Both the position numbers and the translations under genes were made by a program. Under the pieces are notes generated by a model. That model worked only from the letters and a program-made list of their open reading frames with translations, had not been told where the DNA came from and did not search any database. A stretch of 64,000 nt of DNA from Syngnathus acus. Lineage: Eukaryota > Chordata > Actinopteri > Syngnathiformes > Syngnathidae. Shown here one piece after another: positions 49,091 to 60,100 of this stretch. Numbering within the stretch: the stretch's first letter is position 1; each line of letters starts with the position of its first letter. The stretch spans positions 5,579,956 to 5,643,955 of the forward strand of contig NC_051095.1 in the NCBI RefSeq assembly GCF_901709675.1, given 5' to 3'.

Positions 49091-52000
49091 CATTTATTGA
49101 TCCCGGGGGTGGGGAAATTCACTTTAGATTGAGATTGCACTTTAGTTTCCATATTTAAATGTTCAGATATTAAGATGTGATAGACAGTTTTTTACGGAAG
49201 AGGATTAGGGCCAGTGAAGAAGAAAAAAACGAGGGGTGACAGAATTCTGACTTTAAAGTCAGAATTCTGAGAATAAAGTCAGAATTCTGACTTTAAAGTC
49301 AGAATTCTGACTTTAAAGTCAGAATTCTGTCACCCCTCGTTTTTTTCTTCTTCACTGGCCCTAATCCTCTTCCGTAGTTTTTGCATGATTTGAATGAGGC
49401 AAAATAATATGCTTTTTCTCTCAAAAGTCAGTCTGCTTTATTGTCAATTTCACACACAAAGAAATCGAAATTACGTTCCCACTATCCCACGGTGACAAGA
49501 CAATACACAATATACATACAAGTAAACAACACAAAAAATAAAAACAAGAAGGCACAAACAATGAATAAATAAGAGTGATGAATAAATAATAAATAAACAA
49601 ATAACAATAAATAAGAGGAGCAAAAATGGAGCAAGTGTGCTTACAGCAGACAGTCAGAATAGAGCGCAAAAGTACAGGACGCTACGCAGAAGGGGGGAGG
49701 AATATATTGTTATAATCATTTGTTTCCGATGTAATCATTTTCTGTATAAAAATTAAATTTGGTGTTCAAAAAGTCTTTTTCAAACTCGAGTCTTGAAAAA
49801 GAGTGGGTTGTCTTATAATCAGGGTCGTTTTATATTCGGGCCAATACGGTATTTGGGGGGAGGGGGTTGTGTCTTTTTTTTCAGTATCAATTTGCTGTTT
49901 TGTACTCAGGCCAAAGCCATGTCTAATATAAAAATATTGCTTTGGCACCATCTGGTGGCATCTTGGTGCTGAGCACTGACGTTGAACAGAGGTGATCAGC
50001 TTCTTTACCTCTGTAATGCAGCAAGTCTCCAAAGATTAATTGATTTATCGATGCCTAATTTCAACAAAGTCACAATCTTGTTCTCCCTTCTGATTGGTAT
50101 GTCTGTTTCTAGAGGGGAGGAAGGTAGGCTAGCAAGACGCTGTTGTCATAGAAATGACTGCAACTTTTGCACTGTTATAAATGGCCGTGGCCACTCGTCC
50201 TTCCCCACTTTTTTCACCTCAGTGTTGAATTCCTTCTTTTGGAAAATTCCAGCGTGTGTTTGTGTGCGCACAGAGAATCTTCTGGTCATCACAGCTGCAA
50301 CAGAGGAGACAGATGGCTTCCTGCGCTTCATGGGGACAGCCAGAGAGTTTAACTACACTGTGAAGGTAATCCAGTGCCGATGATGATGATTTGATGGTTG
50401 GTGACGCCGATGCTGGTCTTTAGATTCTGGGCTTGGGGGAAGAATGGAAAGGGGGTGACGTTGCTCGTACGGTGGGCGGCGGGCAAAAGGTGCGCTGGCT
50501 GAAAAAGGAGCTGCTCAAACACTCGCAGCGGGAAGACCTGGTGGTCTTGTTTGTGGACAGGTAACACGCCTTCCGGTTTTGAGACATTTGTCCAGTTTTC
50601 AAGCGCACCCTGCTGTCTCGACCTCCAGCTACGATGTTGTATTCGCTTCGGGTCCTGAGGAACTCCTGTACAAATTCTCCCGGCTTGGCCACCGCGTGGT
50701 GTTCTCCGCTGAAGGCTTCTGCTGGCCAGACCAGAGGCTGGCACCCAAGTACCCCACCGTGCATTCGGGGAAACGGTACCTCAACTCGGGAGGTAAAAGA
50801 GTACCGCTTGGATGTTGTTTGAAGCCTTACTATGCCAGTTCGTTCACAAAGGAGACAAGTTCTTCGGTACTGATGTTTACTGTGAGCTTAACTTGCTTTC
50901 AGATCACAGCCTCACCGTAGAACTGGTGAGACAAACGAACATATCAACTTAGGTTCACAAAAGATGCACGTCAAATACAAAAGTAAAACAACCTGTTACT
51001 TAACTGTTTCTCTCCTTAACTTTGCGCTGACGTGTACGAGGTCGGGCCGTTTACGATCGCGATGCAGCGTTACGTCACCTTCCCGCTTCTTTACCTGAAA
51101 CAGGAAGTGCCCTCGAAGTTAGATTTACTTTCGGTTTATATCGCAATTTAATATTAACAATACACTGCTACAAACTATGTACAAATAACAAGAAACAAAA
51201 ACAAATTCACTCAAAAATAATTTGCACACCATGTAAAACTTTGAACTATCGCTAGAGTTGCAAGAGCTCCGCTTAGTAGCGAAAGATACAATTGCATGTA
51301 GACTTGCTGTCATTTCTGGATTTTTCTTTTTGCTGGTCGAACTTGGCTCGAACTGTCCAACAAATCAGAGGATGAGAAAATGCTGATATTCTAGGATAAA
51401 TTTGAAATCTGCACTACTTATTCTGAAGCTTCTGAACAAATTAGAATAACATGGCAACACATACAGGCTGATATCTGATTGGATGAAAACTAATATATTA
51501 GATTTTGTCAAGAACTTAGTCTGCGAGTGGGAACTAAAATTAACTTAATCGTGCGTCCGTCAGGGTTCATAGGCTTCGCGCGCGAAGTCAACAACCTGGT
51601 CCAGCAGTGGAAGTTGAAAGATGATGACGATGACCAACTCTTCTACACCAAAATCTACTTGGATCAGACGCAGCGGGTAAAATGACATCTGGCCTGCCAC
51701 ACTGACGTCATGAGCATTTTCTATCTTGTCACTGTCATTTTTTTTCCCCCCTTAGACCAAATTCAATATGACGCTGGACCACCGCTCCAGAATTTTCCAG
51801 AACCTCAACGGCGCCGTCGGTGAGAGTCCGCAAGTCGTTAGTTGCATTGGCAAGCGAGCTGTTACTGAAAGGATTTGCCAACTTCTCGACATCGTTTTTG
51901 TCAGATGAAGTCGTCCTGAAGTTTGAGAAGGCCAGAGTCCGCGTGAGGAACGTCGCCTACGACACACTTCCTGTCGTCATTCACGGCAACGGACCCACCA

Positions 52001-55000
52001 AGGTAGGCTGCTCAACACATTCGGGACCACAAAAACAAAATTTCACAAAAATGTTATTTCATTCTTCTACCTGTCACTAAATGACCCAAGATGCATTTTT
52101 GGAGGAAATTCATAATTCTCCCTTTTACTTTACAGCTGCAACTCAACTACCTGGCTAATTACGTCCCCACGGCGTGGACGTACGAGGAGGGCTGCGGCAA
52201 CTGTGACGACGACCTCATTTTCTTTGATGAAGTAGACGTTCGTCAGACGTCGCCGCTGCTCGTTTTGTCTGCAAGCAGGCCATTTCAAGAATATTTTTGT
52301 TTCAGGACCAGGAGATGCCACTGGTGCACGTGGCTGTGTTCATCCACCACGCCACACCCTTCATGGAGGACTTCCTGGAGCGGCTGACCACACTCAACTA
52401 CCCTTTATCGCGCATCCACCTTTTCATCCACAACAATGTGAGTAGTCTCTGGACCACTCATTTCCCTGAATATTAATAACACCCACCCCCCTCGTCCAAT
52501 GGCAGGTGGTGTACCACGAGCAGCACATTCACAAGTTCTGGCAGCGCCACCGTTCTCTATTCCCCAACGCCGCGCTGGTCGGACCCGAGGAGAACCTTCA
52601 GGAGGACCGTGCTCGCAAGATGGCTGTGTGAGTGCACGACCGGTCGCGGTCAGCTCGGATGCGTCCGCAACTTGAGCTTACCGCCATGCGTGTTTGTAGG
52701 GAGGCGTGTCGGAAGGACTCCAGCTGTGATTACTACTTCAGTATCGACTCGGATGTTGTCTTGACCAACCCCGACGCCCTGAGGATCCTCATGGAGGAGA
52801 ACAAGTAAGCATGAAATGGGCTCGTTTTAGCCAGGATACGCTGACTTAGACATTTGTTTTATTCCCGTTGAACGAATGCTGAAATGTTTTCCAGGTCTGT
52901 CATTGCGCCAATGCTGTCCAAACCCGGTAAGCTGTGGAGCAACTTCTGGGGTGCCCTGAGCGCCGAAGGCTTCTACTCCAGATCGGAAGACTACATCGAG
53001 ATTGTTCAAGGGAAGAGGATGTGAGCATCTACGTCTATCTTGTTCTCACCTCCCTCCCCCCATCGACCCGACCACCCGATGACTCACCCCGCTTGTGTGT
53101 TTGTTGCAGCGGCCTGTGGAACGTTCCATACATGTCACAGGCCTACCTGATCAAAGGCAGCGTGCTGCGCTCCAAACTGGCCAAGGTTAACCTGTACGTG
53201 GACCCGAACTTAGACCCGGACATGGCGTTCTGTCGGAGGGTCCGAGAGCAGGTAGCTTTCTTCGCCGCAGTCATTGCAGGCGGGAGGGAAGAAATTCTGT
53301 AAAGTGATCCCACCTTGTATTTCCTTCTCAATCACCAGGGAGTGTTCATGTTCGTGTCCAACCGCGACGACTTTGGCCGTCTGGTGTCGTCCAACAACTA
53401 TAACACGTCCAGGCTGCACCCGGACATGTGGCAGATCTTTGACAACCCTCTGGTGCTCCCAACACACAAAAACACCTCAACATGCAATATTTGGTCTGCT
53501 CGTTGTATATTTGTCATTAATCTTTGTGTGTCTGTGGCAGGATTGGAAGGCCAAGTATGTCCATGGGAACTACTCCAAGATTTTTGAGGACCCCAAAAGC
53601 TTTGTGGAGCAGGTTATCATCGTTGTTGTTATTATTATTATTATTATTATTATTGTTCAGCAGCATTATTATAGTGCATTTTATAAACAAGTTAACTCAA
53701 TTTGCTTCATATAATTAGAATAATTTAAAAGATATACAAACAAAAATTCTAAATTATTTTGAAAATACTTTAAAAGATCTTTGGGTAAAGAGCAGCGATT
53801 TTAACCTAGATTCAAAAGCATTCACATTTGGCGCTGACTTTAATTCTGTTTGCAGCTTATTCCACTTGGTTGCAACCTGACTGTCTGCAGACCTGAAGGC
53901 CCTACTGCATTTATAGCATATTAGCATTATTGCATTAGCGTCAGTAACTAAACAGTTCAGCAATTTATGGCTCAGTAGCTGAATTTTAAAATCTATTCTA
54001 CCCGGCAAATTATTCCGTGGACCATCTCTGTGTCGTTACAGCCGTGTCCGGATGTGTACTGGTTCCCGGCCTTCTCTGAAAAAATGTGCGACGACCTGGT
54101 GGAGACCATGGAAGACAACGGCGAATGGTCCGGCGGAAAGCACAAGGTTGACACCCTGTTCTCCTCACTAGTCTGCGTGCGCGCCAGAGCCCACAAGATG
54201 GCCGCAGGTGAAATATGGTGCTGGTTGTTTGCGTGTGTGTGTCTCGCAGGACGAGCGTCTGGCCGGTGGCTACGAAAACGTTCCTACCGTGGACATCCAC
54301 ATGAATCAGATCGGATTCGAGAAGGAATGGCTGAAGTTCCTTAAAGAGTACATTGCACCCATTACGGAAAAACTCTATCCCGGATACTCACCGAAGGTAC
54401 GTGTGAGTTTCAGTTCAGTTTAAATTTCAAAGGTTAGATGTTGTATAGTTCTTGTCACATGCTTACACTGTACAGCTGTTGCTCATACCCTTTTGAAGGT
54501 GGAGGTAGAATGTCCAAAATGGAGGCAAGCAGGCATGCAGACCAAGGGAGAGAGGCAATGGCAGGCAGGCCATCCTATCCTATCCTATCCAGCTCAGTGG
54601 CTCTAGTGGTAGAGTGTCCGCCCTGAGACTGGAAGGTTGTGGGTTCAAACCCCGGCCGGGTCATACCAAAGACTATAAAAATGGGACCCATTGCCTCCCT
54701 GCTTGGCACTCAGCATTAAGGGTTGGAATTGGGGGGGTTAGATCACCAAATGATTCCCGGGCGCGGCACCGCTGCTGCTCACTGCTCCCTTCGGGGATGG
54801 GTTAAATGCAGAGACAAATTTCGCCACACTCAGATGTGTGTGTGACAATCATTGGGTCTTTACCTTTACCTTTTACCTGCAGGCCGAGTGAGAGAGGCAA
54901 TGTCAGGCAGGCAAAGGTGGTAGGCCAAGCAAGGAAAGGGGGGAGAGGGAATGGCAGGCAGGCAAACAGGTGGCACACAGGTACAAATCCAAATTGTTTG

Positions 55001-55896
55001 TAATTCAACTAAGGTTTCAACATACAGGGTTCAAAGAAATAAACTAAAGTTTGTTTTCTAAATTCCAAGTTTCAAGTTCCAAAAATGACAAGCTTGGAGC
55101 AGACTTGAAGTAGCTTGAAGCGGCCTTTTTAGCGGTAAAAGACTGTGTCACTACTATCTTCCTTCTCTGTCTGAGACTGACTACCAAGTGGGAGCAGCCT
55201 ATTTATTTCCCTGATCAGGTGACTGATCAGGTGACCAAAGGCTTTGTCAAATAAGAGTCCATGGCCCAAGGCCAGCGAATCTTAAACAAAAATAAGAATT
55301 TAAGCTAAGGAAACTAGATTGGCTCCAACAGTACGAGCTGCCTGAACTCTCAATAGGGTTGAGGTCAGGGATGATGGTGGCCACACTGAGGTTTTCCATT
55401 TCTATTTAAAGAATCAATGTCAGGATTTTGCCAGACAGAAACTCGAATTAACAAGTATTTATAAGGACGGGCATGTTTTGAATCATGCAAATGATTTAAA
55501 CATTTCCTTTATCTTTTTCACTTGTGCCACATGCAGGCTCAGGCTATCATGAATTTCGTGGTGCGCTACCGTCCCGACGAGCAGCCATCTTTGCGGCCGC
55601 ATCACGACTCGTCCACGTTCACCGTCAACATCGCCCTCAACAGCAAGAACGTCGACTACCAGGTACTTGCCCTGACCTTATTAGCATTAGTTTAGCTTCC
55701 GTCTTACTCAAGGTTTGACTGACATGTTTTCTCATGTCAGGGCGGAGGTTGCCGGTTCCTGCGTTACGACTGCAAGGTGGAGTCGCCCAGGAAGGGCTGG
55801 TCCTTCATGCACCCTGGCCGCCTGACTCATTACCACGAAGGTCTGCCCACTACCAGCGGAACCAGGTACATCATGGTGTCCTTTGTGGACCCCTAA
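48625..55896 (+). CDS. plod3: Procollagen-lysine 2-oxoglutarate 5-dioxygenase 3
   Basis: An endoplasmic-reticulum enzyme that hydroxylates collagen lysines and, through its N-terminal domain, glycosylates hydroxylysine. Nineteen exons: 48625-48748, 50274-50365, 50424-50560, 50629-50792, 51564-51676, 51756-51819, 51905-52002, 52136-52231, 52306-52437, 52506-52627, 52700-52804, 52895-53020, 53110-53251, 53339-53452, 53541-53612, 54042-54146, 54250-54396, 55537-55662, 55741-55896; 744 residues (human 738). Exon 1 holds the signal peptide; Met at 48625 or at 48652 could start. The glycosyltransferase domain shows [15 protein letters not shown]. The dioxygenase domain has the iron ligands in RPHHDSSTF and [10 protein letters not shown] and the 2-oxoglutarate Arg in GTRYIMVSF, ending FVDP. 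The donor at 52232 (GAA|GTAGAC) is chosen by phase. Confidence 0.95.
49026..49846. mobile_element. DNA transposon with 22-bp TIRs, nested insertions
   Basis: TATTGGCCCGAATATAAAAC at 49026 and its reverse complement ending at 49846 form perfect 22-bp inverted repeats. The interior has no transposase. It contains a (GATT)n run (49056-49089), a large palindrome (49194-49375), and a repeat tail around 49430-49560 (CAAAGAAATCGAAATTACGT). It lies in plod3 intron 1. Confidence 0.75.
49194..49375. repeat. 182-bp palindrome with a 20-bp palindromic tandem core
   Basis: The outer arms (ACGGAAGAGGATTAGGGCCA and onward) are exact reverse complements for about 50 bp. The centre is four copies of a 20-bp unit AGAATTCTGACTTTAAAGTC, itself nearly palindromic. 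It resembles a MITE with long inverted repeats. Confidence 0.9.
53740..54010 (-). mobile_element. Possible LINE C-terminal fragment
   Basis: A minus-strand frame reads [20 protein letters not shown] followed by [13 protein letters not shown]. This resembles the conserved tail of non-LTR retrotransposon ORF2 proteins (W-N-x-L ... F-x-x-x-L-K-x-x-L-F). It lies in a plod3 intron. The similarity is short. Confidence 0.4.
54590..54885 (+). mobile_element. tRNA-derived V-SINE
   Basis: It has RNA polymerase III box A (TGGCTCTAGTGG, 54598) and box B (GGTTCAAACCC, 54652). The 3' part, GGGTTAAATGCAGAGACAAA with GTGTGTGACAATCATTGG, is the conserved tail region of fish V-SINEs. It lies in the 1.1-kb plod3 intron before the penultimate exon, next to short GCAGGCAGG-rich direct repeats (about 54530-54970). 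Confidence 0.8.
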
Positions 55897-56365
55897 GTCC
55901 CGTGAAAGGAGAAACTTGCTTAAGGAGCTCCAGGATTTCACTTCTCTAGCATTTTGGAGGGATTTCTCTATTTTTTTAATGGGATCATTTTGTCACAGTG
56001 GTGCCTTTTTCTAGAAACTCCAACACACTGTGTGTGTGCATGTGACTTCTACGACAGGTTTGAAAAAGTAAAAAAGAAAAAAAGATTTTAGTGTTGAATT
56101 AACTTTTTTACCTTGGTCATGTAAGTGGGGCTTTTACGAGGACTATTTATATTTGAACATAAAGATCCACCTTCATGCTTGGCTTTGTATAAAATGCTTT
56201 AAATTATTTAAAAGCGAATGAATACACTTTTAAGAATTTTAAGACAAAAGACAAAACTCCAAGCTCGTGATTTTATACCAATTATGTTGGATCAAGAGCA
56301 AGCACCACTGACAAGTGAGAATGTGAGCTGTGTTGTTTTAACAGTGTGAACATAAGTGCTATACA

Positions 56366-56371
56366 AATAAA
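56366..56371 (+). terminator. plod3 poly(A) signal
   Basis: AATAAA, about 470 nt after the plod3 stop codon at 55894-55896. Confidence 0.65.
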
Positions 56372-56399
56372 GTATAGACTTAAAATGACAATGATTGGA

Positions 56400-57121
56400 T
56401 TGGCTGTTTCTTTTATGAAGAACACAAAGACCATACCAAAAGCTATACAGGCCCATTTTTACATTGTTTGTGCTCGTATTATGAACTTTAACTCTCATCC
56501 TCAGGCCCTCTGATATTATTGTCCTGTTTTTGTCTGCAAAATCACAAGAAAAGCTTTTCTGGTCATAGTTTTTAAAACCAATGCCTTGAAATCTGTTCTG
56601 ACTTGTGAAATGTGAATTATGTAGAAGTACAGATAACTTGTGTAAACTTGCAAAACGTCTTCGTCTTTCTATATGACTGTATTGTACTGCCGCTTAGTGG
56701 CCAAGTCGTGCACAGCAGTTTGAATGCACAACCTGTTTAATTCTTTACATTGGGTCAAAGGTGGTAAATCTAAGGCCAGAAAGAAATACAAAACCGTCAC
56801 GGTTTGGCTTTATCCGCAGATGTTTCCTTTAAAGGAGATCGTTTACCTGCTGGTTCAGTAGAAGCATCTGTGGCTAAAGCCAAACTGGCCGTTTTGGTGT
56901 TGTTTTTTTCTCGACCTGGATTTGCTACCTCCGCAATCTATATATATTCGCGTTATGGTTGCTTTAGCAAATTGCAATACTTTAAAGTGTGGGTTTTCTT
57001 ATCAAATCAAATGCAATCCTTGGCCAGTTCCAGTACGTTTACGCCTATTCTGGCGGCATTACGGTAAAATCACTCTACTAGGCATTACGGTCTCGGCGTA
57101 AAGACGTCAGAGGAAAGGAAG
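56400..57121. other. plod3-camta2 spacer
   Basis: No gene is visible. The right end contains the camta2 start-codon exon and probably its promoter. Confidence 0.5.
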
Positions 57122-60100
57122 ATGGCTGCCGGGCAGAAGGCGGAAGGTAAAGTAGATTGTGGAGGTGTTTGTGTCGAACTGCAATTGTTGCGACGCGTCC
57201 CCAGCTTTAGCGTCAGCCAGCGCAGCCACACTCGGAGGTAAAGTCCCGCTGAGCTTTTTCCGCCGGCGTCAAATCGGTTCTTTTAGCATGGCTAGCACAG
57301 CTGGGCTATCCGAACAGCGAAAGGTAAATATTCCCACTTGACCACTTTGTCAGGGATCAAAACCTGTTGTTTTAATTAAGCGTGTTATGTAAGCGGCATC
57401 ACTTATTTAAATAGTTTTAACAAGCAAAGCAAAAGTTAGCCTCCGGGAGTGGCACAGCTTGTAGCCGGCAGAGATAACACCAGAAGTGGAGCAAGCAGCT
57501 CGGCGAGTGCCCGGTCTGATTCGGGCCTCCACAAGGAAGTGCTCCTTTTTACGGTGGTTGCTAAGCAACAAGGAACTGTGTTTTCCTATAGTTGGCCGCT
57601 GTGAGTTCAGCCTGCGTGTTTGTATGTGTGTAGTGGGTCAGTGTAGGTGGCTGTGCGTCGTGTGAGAGCAACCCTGCATGGGCTCGTCGCCATGAGCAAC
57701 AAGGAGATGGTTTCCACGGGTCACTCTGGTCGGTGTCAGCTCTGTTGCTATGGTAACCCTGCACATGGGGAAGATCAAGCTCTGATGGATTTTGTGTGTG
57801 TGTGTCAGAGAGTAAAGCACAGAGGAACAAGCTGCTGGAATGCCTCCCTCGCTCCTCCTGTCTGCCCAACGAGCGTCTGAGATGGAACACTAATGAGGTC
57901 AGTGCGTGCCAGATTCAAATTAACAAGCACAAACGAATGTTTGACTTGTGAGATGGACTGCTGTGTTAGTCGGATGTGGGATGGCTGTTTGCGCCCCTTC
58001 AGTGGAGACTTGACTTAATCAGCTTTAATCATTATTTAAAACATAGTATACAAATGTAATAGTAGGACGGTGCAATTAATCAAAATTCAATTACAATTGC
58101 GATTCTTACACTCCTTGATTACAAATTAGCATAATTTATACAACTTTATATTTTTTATACTGTTATTATTTTTTATACTGTTATTTTAGGATTATTTATA
58201 CTGTTTATACAAGGAAACCATATTTTTTAAATGTCTACAATTTCACCCTTTTTATTTTAAAATAACTGATTTTATAAATTGAGTTTGGTCCGAAGGGATT
58301 TAGTGTTTCCAAGGAATTAGTCTTTTTTTGTACATGTTTAACACTCTTTGTTTTGTTTTGTACCAAATAAATAAATGACTGTTTGAATAGTTGTAATTGA
58401 ATTATTATCAAAATAATTGTGATTAAGTCAAGTTCCGGAATGCAGTATATGTAGTTTTTATGCCAAAGCCTTTGCGTATGTGTGCAGGAGATCGCGTCTT
58501 ATCTGGTAAGCTTCGATAAGCATGACGAGTGGCTCTCCTGCACCCTAAAAACCAGGTATACACACACGAACACACACAAAGATGGTGGCCTCTGCTCACT
58601 ATGCACTTTTTCAGGCCAAAGAATGGCAGCATCATCCTCTACAACCGGAAGAAGGTCAAGTACAGGAAGGATGGCTACTGTTGGAAGAAACGCAAGGATG
58701 GGAAGGACACCAGAGAGGACCACATGAAGCTGAAAGTGCAGGGCATGGAGGTGAGCAGGCCCTCCCACAAAACTCACTCACTATTATCGCTGTCTCACTG
58801 GAGCATGTCGCTTGCAGTGTCTCTACGGTAACTACGTCCATTCCGCCATTGTGCCAACATTCCACCGGCGTTGCTACTGGCTGCTGCAGGTAAATCCAAA
58901 GACAGACGCCCACATTAGCGCAATCGTTCCCTCCCTTTATTGTGACCTTTATATTTGAAAAGAATCCAGACATTGTGCTGGTCCATTACCTGAATGTGCC
59001 CTCCTTGGAGGATTCCGGCAAATGCAGTCCGCTGCTGTGCGCTGTGACCAGTCGCCACGACAGCGTGAAATGGAGCCGTGACGACTTGCTTGGTCAGCTC
59101 AAGCCCATGTGTAAGACGCGTGTACACATACGCACCCACGCCAATGCAGTGTGTGAGTGCGCAAGTGTCTTTTAGTTCACAGCATCAAGTGCTCCAGCGG
59201 GAGCGGTGATTTCAGCATCGAGGATCTGGTGCAGCTCATCTTGGAGCGCCAGAGAACCAAACCGCAGCCGCGCACACACGCGTGCCTCTGCAACGGCAGC
59301 CAGGGTAACGCGCCCCGCCCCCCGCCAAGACATTTATGTCATCCATCGAGTCCTGTTATAGTTGTTTATTAATATAAAAATTGTGAATTAGAATGTATTT
59401 ATTCATTAATCGCATCAATAAAACAAAGGTTTGCAGACACCTGTTTAGACAAATCATTCCTCGGTTTAGAGTTGGCAAATTGTTGTTCACACATTTACTT
59501 GAATGTCCTGCGTGTGTGTGTGTGTCAGGAGGAAACATTCCCCACAGCTGCAACAGCACCAAGCACCGGATCATCTCTCCCAAATTGCCCCCATCGTCAT
59601 CCTCGCCGCTCTCCTCAGAGACTGGGGAGCTCGGGGGCGGCGGGGGTGACGCCAAACTGCCCCAGCTCCAGGCTCAGGGAAGCCCCGCCTCCTCTCCCGG
59701 CCCCACTTCCACGTAAGTGAGCCTAAAATGAAATGTTGCCGTATGAGTTGAATTCATTGCACGCCCTTAAATTAGCTAACAGAATTAATGTTGTGCATGC
59801 TTGTTCTAATGTGGTTTCTACTGGTAATTGGTAAACCATTTTGATGCAAATTGAACAGAATTCGAAAATGAAACACTCAAATTCAAATGAATGCTGAATC
59901 CCAAACGATATTAAACACTCAAATCCTAATTAAAATGAATGCTGAATCCCAAATTGTTCTTTTACTGTGTTTTTACAGCTCGGTCACATCCCCCCCACTG
60001 ACCACCGTGGCGCTGCCGCACAACGCCGTCATCGTCATGGCGACCACTGCCGCCATCACCCGGGGCAGTGGGGAGGATGCCCCCAAGGAGAGCCTGGCGC

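Noticed and set aside
54590-54670. tRNA gene
   Set aside because: Boxes A and B are present, but they form the head of a V-SINE and no full cloverleaf follows.
57287-57322. Alternative camta2 start (MASTAGLSEQRK) ending at a donor
   Set aside because: Splicing it to the next exon puts the CG-1 domain out of frame; the 57122 start fits in phase. It may still be non-coding leader.
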